A DNA stretch of 64,000 nucleotides. Origin: Burkholderia mayonis. GTDB taxonomy: Bacteria > Pseudomonadota > Gammaproteobacteria > Burkholderiales > Burkholderiaceae. The notes under the pieces were generated by a model, which made no database searches, was not told the origin of the DNA, and saw nothing but the letters and a program-made list of their open reading frames with translations. Shown here piece after piece: positions 45,325-53,929 of the stretch; the stretch's first letter is position 1; each line of letters begins with the position of its first letter. The DNA lies in assembly GCF_001523745.2 (NCBI RefSeq), contig NZ_CP013386.1, positions 868,001-932,000 on the forward strand, written 5' to 3'. A program made the translations under genes and the position numbers.

Positions 45325-46101
45325 GTGAGACTGCAGGAGAAGGTCGCGATCCTGACGGGCGCGGCAAGCGGTATCGGCGAAGCGGTGGCGCGGCGCTATC
45401 TGGAAGAGGGCGCGCTTTGCGTGCTCGTCGATCTGAAGCCGGCCGACGGCTCGCTCGCGCGGCTCATCGACGCGCATTCCGACCGCGCGATCGCCGTGCC
45501 GGCGGACGTCACGCGCCGCGACGACATCGCGCGCATCGTCGCCACGGCGGTCGAGCGCTTCGGCGGCGTCGACATTCTCTTCAACAACGCGGCGCTCTTC
45601 GACATGCGCCCGCTCCTCGACGAATCGTGGGACGTGTTCGACCGCCTCTTCGCCGTCAACGTGAAGGGGATGTTCTTCCTGATGCAGGCGGTCGCGCAGC
45701 GGATGGTCGAGCAGGGGCGCGGCGGCAAGATCGTCAACATGGCGTCGCAGGCGGGCCGCCGCGGCGAGGCGCTCGTGTCGCACTACTGCGCGACGAAGGC
45801 CGCGGTGCTGAGCTACACGCAGTCGGCCGCGCTCGCGCTCGCGAAGCACCGGATCAACGTGAACGGCATCGCGCCCGGCGTCGTCGACACGCCGATGTGG
45901 GTGCAGGTCGACGCGCTCTTCGCGCGCTACGAGAACCGCCCGCTCGGCGAGAAGAAGCGGCTCGTCGGCGAAGCGGTGCCGCTCGGCAGAATGGGCGTGC
46001 CCGACGATCTCACCGGCGCCGCGCTGTTCCTCGCGTCGGCCGACGCCGACTACATCACCGCCCAGACGCTCAACGTCGACGGCGGCAACTGGATGAGCTG
46101 A
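45325..46101 (+). CDS. SDR-family polyol dehydrogenase (sorbitol/galactitol type)
   Basis: A 258-residue short-chain dehydrogenase with a GTG start after CGGAG. The NAD-binding motif is TGAASGIGEAV, the NNAA motif is in FNNAALFD, and the catalytic YxxxK is in SHYCATKAAV with the upstream Ser in NMASQAG. The sequence fits the SmoS (D-sorbitol / galactitol 2-dehydrogenase) group, which makes D-fructose or D-tagatose. It is the first gene of the transport and catabolic operon, under a SorC-type operator. The exact polyol is not fixed by sequence. Confidence 0.85.
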   Translation: MRLQEKVAILTGAASGIGEAVARRYLEEGALCVLVDLKPADGSLARLIDAHSDRAIAVPADVTRRDDIARIVATAVERFGGVDILFNNAALFDMRPLLDESWDVFDRLFAVNVKGMFFLMQAVAQRMVEQGRGGKIVNMASQAGRRGEALVSHYCATKAAVLSYTQSAALALAKHRINVNGIAPGVVDTPMWVQVDALFARYENRPLGEKKRLVGEAVPLGRMGVPDDLTGAALFLASADADYITAQTLNVDGGNWMS

Positions 46102-46188
46102 CATGAAACGATTCCCATGCTTTCGTCGCTCGTTCTCCCGCGCGGGGGCGGTCAGTCGCCTCGGGGCGGCCCTGCGCGAGCCGGCGTG

Positions 46189-47145
46189 ATGGCCGCGATC
46201 GTCGCCGCAGGCGAACTGCTCGCCGAATTCGTCGCCGCGCAGCGCGGCCAGGGCTTCGATGTGCCGGGCGCGTTCGCCGGCCCGTTTCCGAGCGGCGCGC
46301 CCGCGATCTTCGCCGATCAGGCGGCGCGCATGGGCGCGTCGGTCGCGTACGCGGGCTGCGTCGGGAACGACGCGTTCGGCGACGCGATCGTCGCGCGGCT
46401 CGCGGGCCACGGCGTCGACGTCGCGCGCGTTCGCCGCGCCGCGCGGCCGACCGGCATCGCATGCGTCGCCTATCGCGCGGACGGCGGCCGGCAATTCGTA
46501 TTCAGCATCGAAGGCAGCGCATCCGCGCTCCTCGAGCCGGCCGACGTCGATCCGTCGATGTTCGCGGGCTGTCGCTATTTCCACGTGATGGGCTCGTCGC
46601 TCACGAGCGAGAACGCGATCGCCGCGGTGAAGCGCGGCGTGATCGAGGCGGCGCGCGTCGGCGCGAAGATCTCGTTCGATCCGAACGTGCGCGCCGAGAT
46701 GCTCGCGTTCGCGCCGATGCGCTCGGCACTCCGCGAGATGCTCGACGCGTGCCACCTGTTCCTGCCGAGCGACGCCGATCTGCCGTTCTTCTGCGGACCG
46801 CAGCCGGCCGAGCGCGCGATCGCGGGGCTGCTCGCGACGCATCCGCTCCTCGAGCGCGTCGTGCTGAAGCGCGGCGCGGCGGGCAGCGCCGCGTTCGACC
46901 GCACGGGCAGCGTCGCCGCGCCCGCATACGAGACCGCCGAAGTCGATCCGACCGGCGCGGGCGACTGCTTCGGCGGCACGTTCGTCGCGTGCGCGATCGC
47001 GGGGCTGCCGGCCGCGACCGCGCTCGCTCGCGCGAACGCGGCGGGCGCGCTCGCGGTGTCGCGCGTCGGGCCGATGGAGGGCAACAGCATGCCGGACGAA
47101 ATCGATCGTTTTCTCGCCGAGCGGGGGGGGCGATGCGCGGCGTGA
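46189..47145 (+). CDS. PfkB-family sugar kinase (tagatose/fructose kinase candidate)
   Basis: A 318-residue ribokinase-superfamily kinase. The PfkB C-terminal signature with catalytic Asp is EVDPTGAGDCFGGTFVA; the N-terminal substrate motif is in GAPAIFADQAARMGASVAYAGCVGNDAFGD. The ATG at 46189 was chosen because the family begins IVAAGELLAEF; the frame is open to 46117 but the extension is unlike the family. It overlaps the GatZ-like gene by 13 bases, a strong hint that the two catalyse consecutive steps: ketose to ketose-6-phosphate, then GatZ. Confidence 0.85.
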   Translation: MAAIVAAGELLAEFVAAQRGQGFDVPGAFAGPFPSGAPAIFADQAARMGASVAYAGCVGNDAFGDAIVARLAGHGVDVARVRRAARPTGIACVAYRADGGRQFVFSIEGSASALLEPADVDPSMFAGCRYFHVMGSSLTSENAIAAVKRGVIEAARVGAKISFDPNVRAEMLAFAPMRSALREMLDACHLFLPSDADLPFFCGPQPAERAIAGLLATHPLLERVVLKRGAAGSAAFDRTGSVAAPAYETAEVDPTGAGDCFGGTFVACAIAGLPAATALARANAAGALAVSRVGPMEGNSMPDEIDRFLAERGGRCAA

Positions 47146-48620
47146 GCACCGTCGTCGAACGCCCGCGTGCGACCGGCCACCCGGTGCAGATGCTGCGCGG
47201 GATCTTCGACGCGAACCGCGCGGGCCGCGCGAGCGGCATCTATTCGGTGTGCAGTGCGCATCGCCTCGTGCTCGAAGCGGCGTTCGAAGCGGCGCGCGCG
47301 GACGAATCGCCGCTTCTCGTCGAAGCGACCTGCAACCAAGTCAATCATCGCGGCGGCTATACCGGGATGACGCCCGCGGATTTCCGGCGAGACGTCGACG
47401 CGCTCGCGCGCGACGCGGGCTTTCCGGCGCAGGCGCTGATTCTCGGCGGCGATCACCTCGGCCCGAATCCGTGGCGGCACCTGTGCGCGCACGACGCGAT
47501 GCGCGAGGCGCGGACGATGGTCGCCGCGTACGTCGCCGCGGGCTTCATGAAGATCCATCTCGACGCGAGCATGGCGTGCGCGGACGATGCCGCGCCGCTG
47601 TCCGACGCGACGCTCGCCGAGCGCGCGGCGCAGCTTTGCGCGGCCGCGGAAGAGGCGGCCGCCGCCGCGGGCGTGTCGCCCGTCTACGTGATCGGCACTG
47701 AAGTGCCGACGCCGGGCGGCGAGCTGAGCGTGGCGGCGGCCGGCGCGGCAACGGACACGGCAACCGGCGCGGCGTATGAAGCGGCGCATGAAGCGGCGCA
47801 TGGCGCGGCGAACGAGCATGGCGGCGAAGCGAATCCCCCGGCGAGCGATGCGCGCGGCGCGGCGGCCGGCCATCGCGGCGCGTTCTCGCAAATCGAAGTC
47901 ACGCGCGCGGACAGCGTGAGCGCGACGCTCGCCGCGCATCGCGACGCGTTCGCGCGGCACGGCTTGCGCGACGCGTGGTCGCGCGTGATCGCGATCGTCG
48001 CACAGCCGGGCGTCGACTTCGACGATCGCCGCGTGCTCGACTACGATCCGGCGCGCGGAGCCGAGCTCGGTGCGAGCATCCTGCGCACGCCGCCGCTCGT
48101 GTTCGAAGCGCATTCGACCGATTATCAGACGGACGACGCGCTCGCCGCGCTCGTTCGCGATCACTTTGCGATCCTGAAGGTCGGGCCGGCGCTGACCTTC
48201 GCGCTGCGCGAGGCGCTGTTCGCGCTGACCTACATCGAGGATGCGCTCTTCGACGACGCGTCCGAACGCTCGCAGCTGCGCGACGTGATCGATGCGGCGA
48301 TGCGCGAGCGTCCCGAATACTGGGCGCCGTACTACCGCGGCGACGCGCTCGCGCAGCGGCTCGCGCGTCAGTTCAGCTACAGCGACCGGATCCGCTATTA
48401 CTGGCTGCAGCCCGCCGTCGCGGCGGCGCTCGCGCGCCTCTTCGACAACCTCGCGCGCCGCGCGCCGCCCGAGACGCTCGTCGCGCAATGGCTGCCCGAC
48501 GTGTATGCCGCGTGCCGTCGCGGCGAGCTCGCGCGCGAGCCGGTCGCGTGGGTGCGCCACCGAATCCGGGACGTGATCTCGCGCTATGCGCGCGCGTGCG
48601 GGATGCAGCAAAGCGCTTGA
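47133..48620 (+). CDS. GatZ/KbaZ-family protein, probable tagatose-6-phosphate 4-epimerase
   Basis: A 495-residue member of COG4573 (non-catalytic subunit of tagatose-1,6-bisphosphate aldolase). Landmarks are VEATCNQVNHRGGYTGMTP, LGGDHLGPNPW, KIHLDASMAC, VIGTEVPTPGGE and FEAHSTDYQ. The partner aldolase GatY/KbaY is absent from the island. In Agrobacterium a stand-alone homologue acts as a tagatose-6-phosphate 4-epimerase, which fits the preceding kinase. It is about 70 residues longer than usual. Residues 200-250 are an Ala-rich insertion containing four 4-residue repeats (AAYE, AAHE, AAHG, AANE) encoded by a 12-bp tandem array. Confidence 0.82.
   Translation: MRGVSTVVERPRATGHPVQMLRGIFDANRAGRASGIYSVCSAHRLVLEAAFEAARADESPLLVEATCNQVNHRGGYTGMTPADFRRDVDALARDAGFPAQALILGGDHLGPNPWRHLCAHDAMREARTMVAAYVAAGFMKIHLDASMACADDAAPLSDATLAERAAQLCAAAEEAAAAAGVSPVYVIGTEVPTPGGELSVAAAGAATDTATGAAYEAAHEAAHGAANEHGGEANPPASDARGAAAGHRGAFSQIEVTRADSVSATLAAHRDAFARHGLRDAWSRVIAIVAQPGVDFDDRRVLDYDPARGAELGASILRTPPLVFEAHSTDYQTDDALAALVRDHFAILKVGPALTFALREALFALTYIEDALFDDASERSQLRDVIDAAMRERPEYWAPYYRGDALAQRLARQFSYSDRIRYYWLQPAVAAALARLFDNLARRAPPETLVAQWLPDVYAACRRGELAREPVAWVRHRIRDVISRYARACGMQQSA
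47769..47810 (+). repeat. 12-bp tandem repeat inside the GatZ-like gene
   Basis: About 3.5 copies of GCGGCGyATGrm (GCGGCGTATGAA, GCGGCGCATGAA, GCGGCGCATGGC, GCGGCG). The unit is a multiple of three, so copy-number change keeps the frame. It lies in the alanine-rich insertion absent from typical family members. Confidence 0.75.
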
Positions 48621-48671
48621 AGCAGTCCGTCCAACGGGCGGCAAACACGATATCAAGACAGGAGACACGCC

Positions 48672-50000
48672 ATGCAACGAAAGACGTTCATCGCCGCCGC
48701 CGCGCGCCTCTTCGCGGGCGCCGCGCTCGCGTCGTCGGCGCTCGCCGCGCAGGCGGCGACGCTGACGGTCGCGACGCTCAACAACCCGGACATGATCGAG
48801 CTGAAGAAGCTGTCGTCCGCGTTCGAGAAGGCGAACCCGGACATTCGTTTGAACTGGGTGATTCTCGAAGAAAACGTGCTGCGTCAGCGCGCGACGACCG
48901 ACATCACGACGGGCAGCGGCCAGTTCGACGTGATGGCGATCGGCACGTACGAGGCGCCGCAGTGGGGCAAGCGCGGCTGGCTCGCGCCGATGACGAACCT
49001 GCCCGCCGACTACGATCTGAACGACGTGATCAAGACGGCGCGCGACTCGCTGTCGTACAACGGCCAGCTCTACGCGCTGCCGTTCTACGTCGAGAGCTCG
49101 ATGACGTTCTATCGGAAGGACCTGTTCGCGGCGAAGGGCCTGAAGATGCCCGGGCAGCCGACCTACGACCAGATCGCCGAGTTCGCCGACAAGCTGACCG
49201 ACAAGGCGAACGGCACGTACGGGATCTGCCTGCGCGGCAAGGCCGGCTGGGGCGAGAACATGGCGTACGTGTCGACGGTCGTCAACACGTTCGGCGGCCG
49301 CTGGTTCGACGAGAACTGGAACGCGCAGCTCACGTCGCCCGAATGGAAGAAGGCGATCAACTTCTACGTGAACCTGCTGAGGAAGAACGGGCCGCCGGGC
49401 GCGAGCTCGAACGGCTTCAACGAGAACCTGACGCTCACCGCGTCGGGCAAGTGCGCGATGTGGATCGACGCGACGGTCGCGGCGGGCATGCTGTACAACA
49501 GGCAGCAATCGCAAGTCGCGGACAAGATCGGCTTCGCGGCGGCGCCCGTGGCCGCCACGCCGAAGGGCTCGCACTGGCTGTGGGCATGGGCGCTCGCGAT
49601 CCCGAAGACATCGAAGCAGCAGGACGCGGCGAAGAAGTTCATCGAATGGGCGACGTCGAAGCAGTACGTCGAAATGGCCGGCAAGGACGAAGGCTGGGCG
49701 TCGGTGCCGCCGGGCACGCGCCAATCGACTTATCAGCGCGCCGAATACAAGGCCGCCGCGCCGTTCTCCGACTTCGTGCTGAAGGCGATCCAGACCGCCG
49801 ATCCGAACGATCCTTCGCTGAAGAAGGTGCCGTACACGGGCGTCCAGTACGTCGGCATTCCTGAATTCCAGTCGTTCGGCACGGTGGTCGGCCAGGCGAT
49901 CGCGGGCGCGGTCGCGGGGCAGATGAGCGTCGATCAGGCGCTCGCCGCCGGTCAGGCCGCGGCCGATCGCGCGGCGCGCCAGGCCGGCTACCGGAAGTGA
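48672..50000 (+). CDS. smoE: Sugar-alcohol ABC transporter substrate-binding protein (SmoE-like)
   Basis: A 442-residue family-1 extracellular solute-binding protein. The signal peptide (FIAAAARLFAGAALASSALAAQAA) is followed by TLTVATLNNPDMIELKKLSSAFEKANPDIRLNWVILEENVLRQR, a typical start for sorbitol/mannitol-binding proteins. GGAGAC precedes the ATG. It is followed by two permeases and, after a phosphatase gene, the ATPase, so the operon encodes a full CUT1 importer. Confidence 0.9.
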   Translation: MQRKTFIAAAARLFAGAALASSALAAQAATLTVATLNNPDMIELKKLSSAFEKANPDIRLNWVILEENVLRQRATTDITTGSGQFDVMAIGTYEAPQWGKRGWLAPMTNLPADYDLNDVIKTARDSLSYNGQLYALPFYVESSMTFYRKDLFAAKGLKMPGQPTYDQIAEFADKLTDKANGTYGICLRGKAGWGENMAYVSTVVNTFGGRWFDENWNAQLTSPEWKKAINFYVNLLRKNGPPGASSNGFNENLTLTASGKCAMWIDATVAAGMLYNRQQSQVADKIGFAAAPVAATPKGSHWLWAWALAIPKTSKQQDAAKKFIEWATSKQYVEMAGKDEGWASVPPGTRQSTYQRAEYKAAAPFSDFVLKAIQTADPNDPSLKKVPYTGVQYVGIPEFQSFGTVVGQAIAGAVAGQMSVDQALAAGQAAADRAARQAGYRK

Positions 50001-50106
50001 AGCGCCGCGCGCGCCGCGCCGCTCGCGGGCGCGGCGCGCACGGCATCGCAGTGACGCGGGCGCAGGCGGCACGCGCGCCCGCGTATCGAACGAGGTGATC
50101 CCGATC

Positions 50107-51051
50107 ATGCGTCACTTACGTCTTCCTCTCGCTCACTCGGCGTCGCTTGGCGACGCGAGGCCCGCTGCCGACGAGCGCGCGCGCGGCAAGCCGGCGCGCT
50201 GGCTCGCGACGCCGTCCGTCGCCGTGCTGTTCCTGTGGATGGCGATCCCGCTCGCGATGACGATCTGGTTCTCGCTTTCTCGCTACAACCTGCTGAACCC
50301 CGACGTCCAAGGCTTCGCCGGCCTCGACAACTACCGCTTTCTCGCGACCGATCCGTCGTTCTTGCCGGCGATCTGGCACACGCTCGCGCTGATCGGCTCG
50401 GTGCTCGCGATCACGGTGGCCGGCGGCGTGCTGATGGCCGTGCTGTTCGACCGCAAGTTCTACGGGCAGGGCGTCGCGCGCCTGTTCGCGATCGCGCCGT
50501 TCTTCGTGATGCCGACGGTGTCGGCGCTCATCTGGAAGAACATGATCCTGCATCCGGTATACGGACTCGTCGCGTGTGCGATGCGCGCGCTCGGGATGCA
50601 GCCGATCGACTGGTTCGCGCAATATCCGCTCGCGTCGATCGTGATGATCGTCGCGTGGCAATGGCTGCCGTTCGCCTTCCTGATTCTCTTCACCGCGATC
50701 CAGTCGCTCGACCAGGAGCAGAAGGAGGCCGCGCGGATCGACGGCGCGGGCCCGTTCGCGATGTTCTTCTACATCACGCTGCCGCACCTGAAGCGCGCGA
50801 TCGCGGTCGTCGTGATGATGGAGACGATCTTCCTGCTGTCGATCTTCGCGGAAATCTATACGACGACGGGCGGCGGCCCGGGCGACGCGACGACGAACCT
50901 GTCGTACCTGATCTACGCGCTCGGCCTGCAGCAGTTCGACGTCGGGCTTGCATCGGCGGGCGGGATTCTCGCCGTCGTGCTCGCGAACGTCGTGTCGTTC
51001 TTCCTCGTGAGAATGCTCGCGCGGAATCTGAAAGGGGAGTACGAAGCATGA
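50107..51051 (+). CDS. smoF: Sugar-alcohol ABC transporter permease 1 (SmoF-like)
   Basis: A 314-residue MalF-type permease with six hydrophobic segments and the EAA loop EAARIDGAGPFAMFFYITLPHLK, which contacts the ATPase. The ATG at 50107 is preceded at the right distance by GAGGTGAT; a GTG within that sequence (50095) could also initiate. The stop overlaps the next permease start (ATGA). Confidence 0.9.
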   Translation: MRHLRLPLAHSASLGDARPAADERARGKPARWLATPSVAVLFLWMAIPLAMTIWFSLSRYNLLNPDVQGFAGLDNYRFLATDPSFLPAIWHTLALIGSVLAITVAGGVLMAVLFDRKFYGQGVARLFAIAPFFVMPTVSALIWKNMILHPVYGLVACAMRALGMQPIDWFAQYPLASIVMIVAWQWLPFAFLILFTAIQSLDQEQKEAARIDGAGPFAMFFYITLPHLKRAIAVVVMMETIFLLSIFAEIYTTTGGGPGDATTNLSYLIYALGLQQFDVGLASAGGILAVVLANVVSFFLVRMLARNLKGEYEA

Positions 51052-51926
51052 GCGATCTGACCGTATCGACTTCGCATGGGACTTCGCGCGGCGCGGGCGG
51101 CGGGCTGCCCGCCGCGTTCGGCGCCGTGAAGCGCGCGCTGCCCGGCGTGCTGGCGTGGCTCGTCGCGCTCGTGCTGTTCTTCCCGATCTTCTGGATGGCG
51201 ATCACCGCGTTCAAGACCGAGCAGCAGGCGTATTCGTCGACGCTCGTCTTCGTGCCGACGCTCGACAGTTTCCGCGAGGTGTTCGCGCGCAGCAACTACT
51301 TCGCGTTCGCGTGGAACTCGGTGCTGCTCTCGGCGGGCGCCACCGTGATCTGCCTGCTGCTCGCGGTGCCCGCCGCGTACGCGATGGCGTTCTTTCCCGG
51401 CAAGCGCACGCAGAAAGTGCTGCTGTGGATGCTGTCGACGAAGATGATGCCGTCCGTCGGCGTGCTCGTGCCGATCTATCTGCTGTGGAAGAACGCGGGG
51501 CTCCTCGACACCGTCTCGGGGCTCGTGATCGTCTACACGCTGATCAATCTGCCGATCGCCGTGTGGATGACGTTCACGTACTTCAACGAGATTCCAAGGG
51601 ACATCCTCGAAGCGGGGCGCATCGACGGCGCGTCGACGTGGCAGGAGATCGTCTATCTGCTGATGCCGATGGCGCTGCCGGGGCTCGCGTCGACCGCGCT
51701 CCTGCTCGTGATCCTGTCGTGGAACGAAGCGTTCTGGAGCATCAATCTGTCGAGCTCGAACGCCGCGCCGCTGACCGTGTTCATCGCGTCGTACTCGAGC
51801 CCCGAAGGGCTCTTCTGGGCGAAGCTGTCGGCGGCGTCGCTGCTCGCGGTCGCGCCGATCCTCGTCGTCGGCTGGCTGTCGCAGAAGCAGCTCGTGCGCG
51901 GCCTCACGTTCGGGGCGGTCAAATGA
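51048..51926 (+). CDS. smoG: Sugar-alcohol ABC transporter permease 2 (SmoG-like)
   Basis: A 292-residue MalG-type permease with six hydrophobic helices and the EAA loop ILEAGRIDGASTWQEIVYLLMPMALPG. The first 30 residues are a Ser/Gly-rich cytoplasmic stretch. It overlaps the upstream permease by 4 bases and the downstream HAD phosphatase gene by 4 bases, so all three are translationally coupled. Confidence 0.9.
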   Translation: MSDLTVSTSHGTSRGAGGGLPAAFGAVKRALPGVLAWLVALVLFFPIFWMAITAFKTEQQAYSSTLVFVPTLDSFREVFARSNYFAFAWNSVLLSAGATVICLLLAVPAAYAMAFFPGKRTQKVLLWMLSTKMMPSVGVLVPIYLLWKNAGLLDTVSGLVIVYTLINLPIAVWMTFTYFNEIPRDILEAGRIDGASTWQEIVYLLMPMALPGLASTALLLVILSWNEAFWSINLSSSNAAPLTVFIASYSSPEGLFWAKLSAASLLAVAPILVVGWLSQKQLVRGLTFGAVK

Positions 51927-52645
51927 CGGCAAGTGCGACGGCAAGTGCGACGGCGCGGGCGAACGACGCGCGCGTGCTCGTCTGCGACTGCGACGGCGTG
52001 CTGATCGACAGCGAGGCGATCGCGGCCGACGTGCTCGTGCGCGAGCTCGAAGCGCGCTGGCCGGGCGTCGCGGTGCGGCCGATCGTGATGCCGCTCCTCG
52101 GCCTGCGGACCGAGCGCGTGCTCGACAGCGCGAGCGCGCGCGCGGGCCGCGCGCTCGTCGATTCGGATGTCGAAGCGATTCGGCGCAGCGTCGAGGAAGC
52201 GGCCGTCGAGGCGCCGATCGTCGACGGCATCGACGCGGCGCTCGCGCAGATCGATCTGACGATCGCGTGCGCGAGCAACAGCCGGCGGCATTACGTCGAC
52301 GCCGCGCTGCGCCGGACGGGCCTCAAGCGCTTCTTCGGCGAGCGGCTTTTCTGCGCGGACGGCGTCGCGCGGCCGAAGCCCGCGCCCGACGTCTATCTCG
52401 CCGCCGCGCGCGCGCTCGGCGTCGCGCCTTCGCAGTGCCTCGTCGTCGAGGATAGCGCGACGGGCGTGACGGCCGCGGCGGCAGCGGGCATGACGGTGCT
52501 CGGCTTCGTCGGCGGCGGGCACGCGTCGCCGGCGCAGGTCGGTGCGCTGCGCGGGATCGGCGCGCGGCGCGTGTTCGACGACATGCGCGAGCTGCCCGGG
52601 CTCGTCGCGCAATGGGTCGCGACGGGCGCGGTGCAGCCGCACTGA
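51923..52645 (+). CDS. HAD-superfamily sugar-phosphate phosphatase/mutase (subfamily IA)
   Basis: A 240-residue hydrolase with motif I VCDCDGVLIDSEA (nucleophile Asp), motif II Ser in CASNSRR, the motif III Lys in RPKPAPDVYLAAA, and motif IV VVEDSATGV. It resembles beta-phosphoglucomutase and sugar-phosphatase enzymes. Encoded within the ABC operon, it may dephosphorylate a polyol or ketose phosphate that would otherwise be toxic. The first residues TASATASATA come from two copies of a 12-bp unit at the gene start. Confidence 0.85.
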   Translation: MTASATASATARANDARVLVCDCDGVLIDSEAIAADVLVRELEARWPGVAVRPIVMPLLGLRTERVLDSASARAGRALVDSDVEAIRRSVEEAAVEAPIVDGIDAALAQIDLTIACASNSRRHYVDAALRRTGLKRFFGERLFCADGVARPKPAPDVYLAAARALGVAPSQCLVVEDSATGVTAAAAAGMTVLGFVGGGHASPAQVGALRGIGARRVFDDMRELPGLVAQWVATGAVQPH

Positions 52646-52704
52646 ACGATCATGCCGAGCGCGTTCGATCGTCGCGCGGCCGCCTAACTGAACGGAGACA
52701 AATC

Positions 52705-53817
52705 ATGGCAAGCGTGCTCCTGCGCAATATCGCGAAGCGCTACGACGACAACGAAGTGCTGCGCAACGTCAATCTCGACATCGCGGACGGCGAGTTCGTC
52801 GTGTTCGTCGGGCCGAGCGGCTGCGGCAAATCCACGCTGATGCGGATGATCGCCGGGCTCGAGGACATCTCGAGCGGCGACTTGCTGATCGACGGCGCGA
52901 AGGTCAACGACGCGCCGAGCGCGAAGCGCGGCATCGCGATGGTGTTCCAGTCGTACGCGCTCTATCCGCACATGACGCTCTACGACAACATGGCGTTCGG
53001 CCTCAAGCTCGCGGGCGCGAAGAAGCAGGCGATCGACGATGCGGTCAGGCAGGCGGCGAAGATCCTGCACATCGACCATCTGCTCGACCGCAAGCCGAAG
53101 CAACTGTCGGGCGGCCAGCGGCAGCGCGTCGCGATCGGCCGCGCGATCACGAGAAAGCCGAAGGTGTTCCTGTTCGACGAGCCGCTGTCGAACCTCGATG
53201 CGGCGCTGCGCGTGAAGATGCGGCTCGAGTTCGCCCGGCTGCACGACGCGCTGAAGACGACGATGATCTACGTGACGCACGATCAGGTCGAGGCGATGAC
53301 GCTCGCCGACAAGATCGTCGTGCTGTCGGCGGGCAGCGTCCAGCAGGTCGGCGCGCCGAACGCGCTGTATCACGCGCCCGCGAACCAGTTCGTCGCGGGT
53401 TTCATCGGCTCGCCGAAGATGAACTTTCTCGCGGGCGTCGTCGAATCGGCGTCGGCCGACGGCGTGCTCGTGCGCTTCGAATCGGGCGAGACGCAGCGCG
53501 TCGCGGTCGAAGCGGCGGCGCTGCGCGCGGGCGAGCGCGTGACGGTCGGCATCCGGCCCGAGCATCTGCACGTCGGCATCGCGGGCGGCAACGGCATCGT
53601 CGCGCGGACGATGGCGGTCGAGTCGCTCGGCGACGCCGCCTATCTGTACGCGGAGTCGGCTGTCGCGCCGGACGGGCTGATCGCGCGGATTCCGCCGCTC
53701 GACATGTATCGCGCGGGCGAGAGGCTGCGCGTCGGCGCGCAGCCCGAGCATTGCCATCTGTTCGACGAAGCGGGGCGCGCGTTCAAGCGGAAGCCGAAGC
53801 ACGCGATGGCGGCTTGA
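52705..53817 (+). CDS. smoK: Sugar-alcohol ABC transporter ATPase (SmoK/UgpC type)
   Basis: A 370-residue CUT1 ATPase with Walker A GPSGCGKST, signature LSGGQRQRVAIGRA and Walker B KVFLFDEPLSNLD, plus a C-terminal TOBE/OB regulatory region (GVRPEHL-like segment VGIRPEHLHVGIAGG). It energises the SmoEFG importer. CGGAGA precedes the ATG. Last gene of the plus-strand operon. Confidence 0.92.
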   Translation: MASVLLRNIAKRYDDNEVLRNVNLDIADGEFVVFVGPSGCGKSTLMRMIAGLEDISSGDLLIDGAKVNDAPSAKRGIAMVFQSYALYPHMTLYDNMAFGLKLAGAKKQAIDDAVRQAAKILHIDHLLDRKPKQLSGGQRQRVAIGRAITRKPKVFLFDEPLSNLDAALRVKMRLEFARLHDALKTTMIYVTHDQVEAMTLADKIVVLSAGSVQQVGAPNALYHAPANQFVAGFIGSPKMNFLAGVVESASADGVLVRFESGETQRVAVEAAALRAGERVTVGIRPEHLHVGIAGGNGIVARTMAVESLGDAAYLYAESAVAPDGLIARIPPLDMYRAGERLRVGAQPEHCHLFDEAGRAFKRKPKHAMAA

Positions 53818-53827
53818 CGCGAGGGCC

Positions 53828-53860
53828 GCGCCGGATCTGGCCTGTCGCCCGATCCGGCGC
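53828..53860. terminator. Possible terminator hairpin between convergent polyol genes
   Basis: The 10-bp arms GCGCCGGATC (53828-53837) and GATCCGGCGC (53851-53860) are perfect complements 10 bases past the ATPase stop. No T tract follows, so function is uncertain. Confidence 0.4.
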
Positions 53861-53929
53861 GCGTCGCGGCGTGCATTGCCGTGCGCGTTGCGGTGCGCAT
53901 TGCGGCGAGATGCGCGCGCGCAGGCGCGA

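Noticed and set aside
46575..50108. Open frame of 1177 codons antisense to the polyol operon
   Set aside because: Low-complexity Arg-rich translation, opposite to genes with clear family motifs and ribosome-binding sites.
53870..53915. Three imperfect GTGCnnTTGC repeats after the ATPase gene
   Set aside because: Too short and degenerate to call a functional element; probably local sequence drift in a convergent gap.
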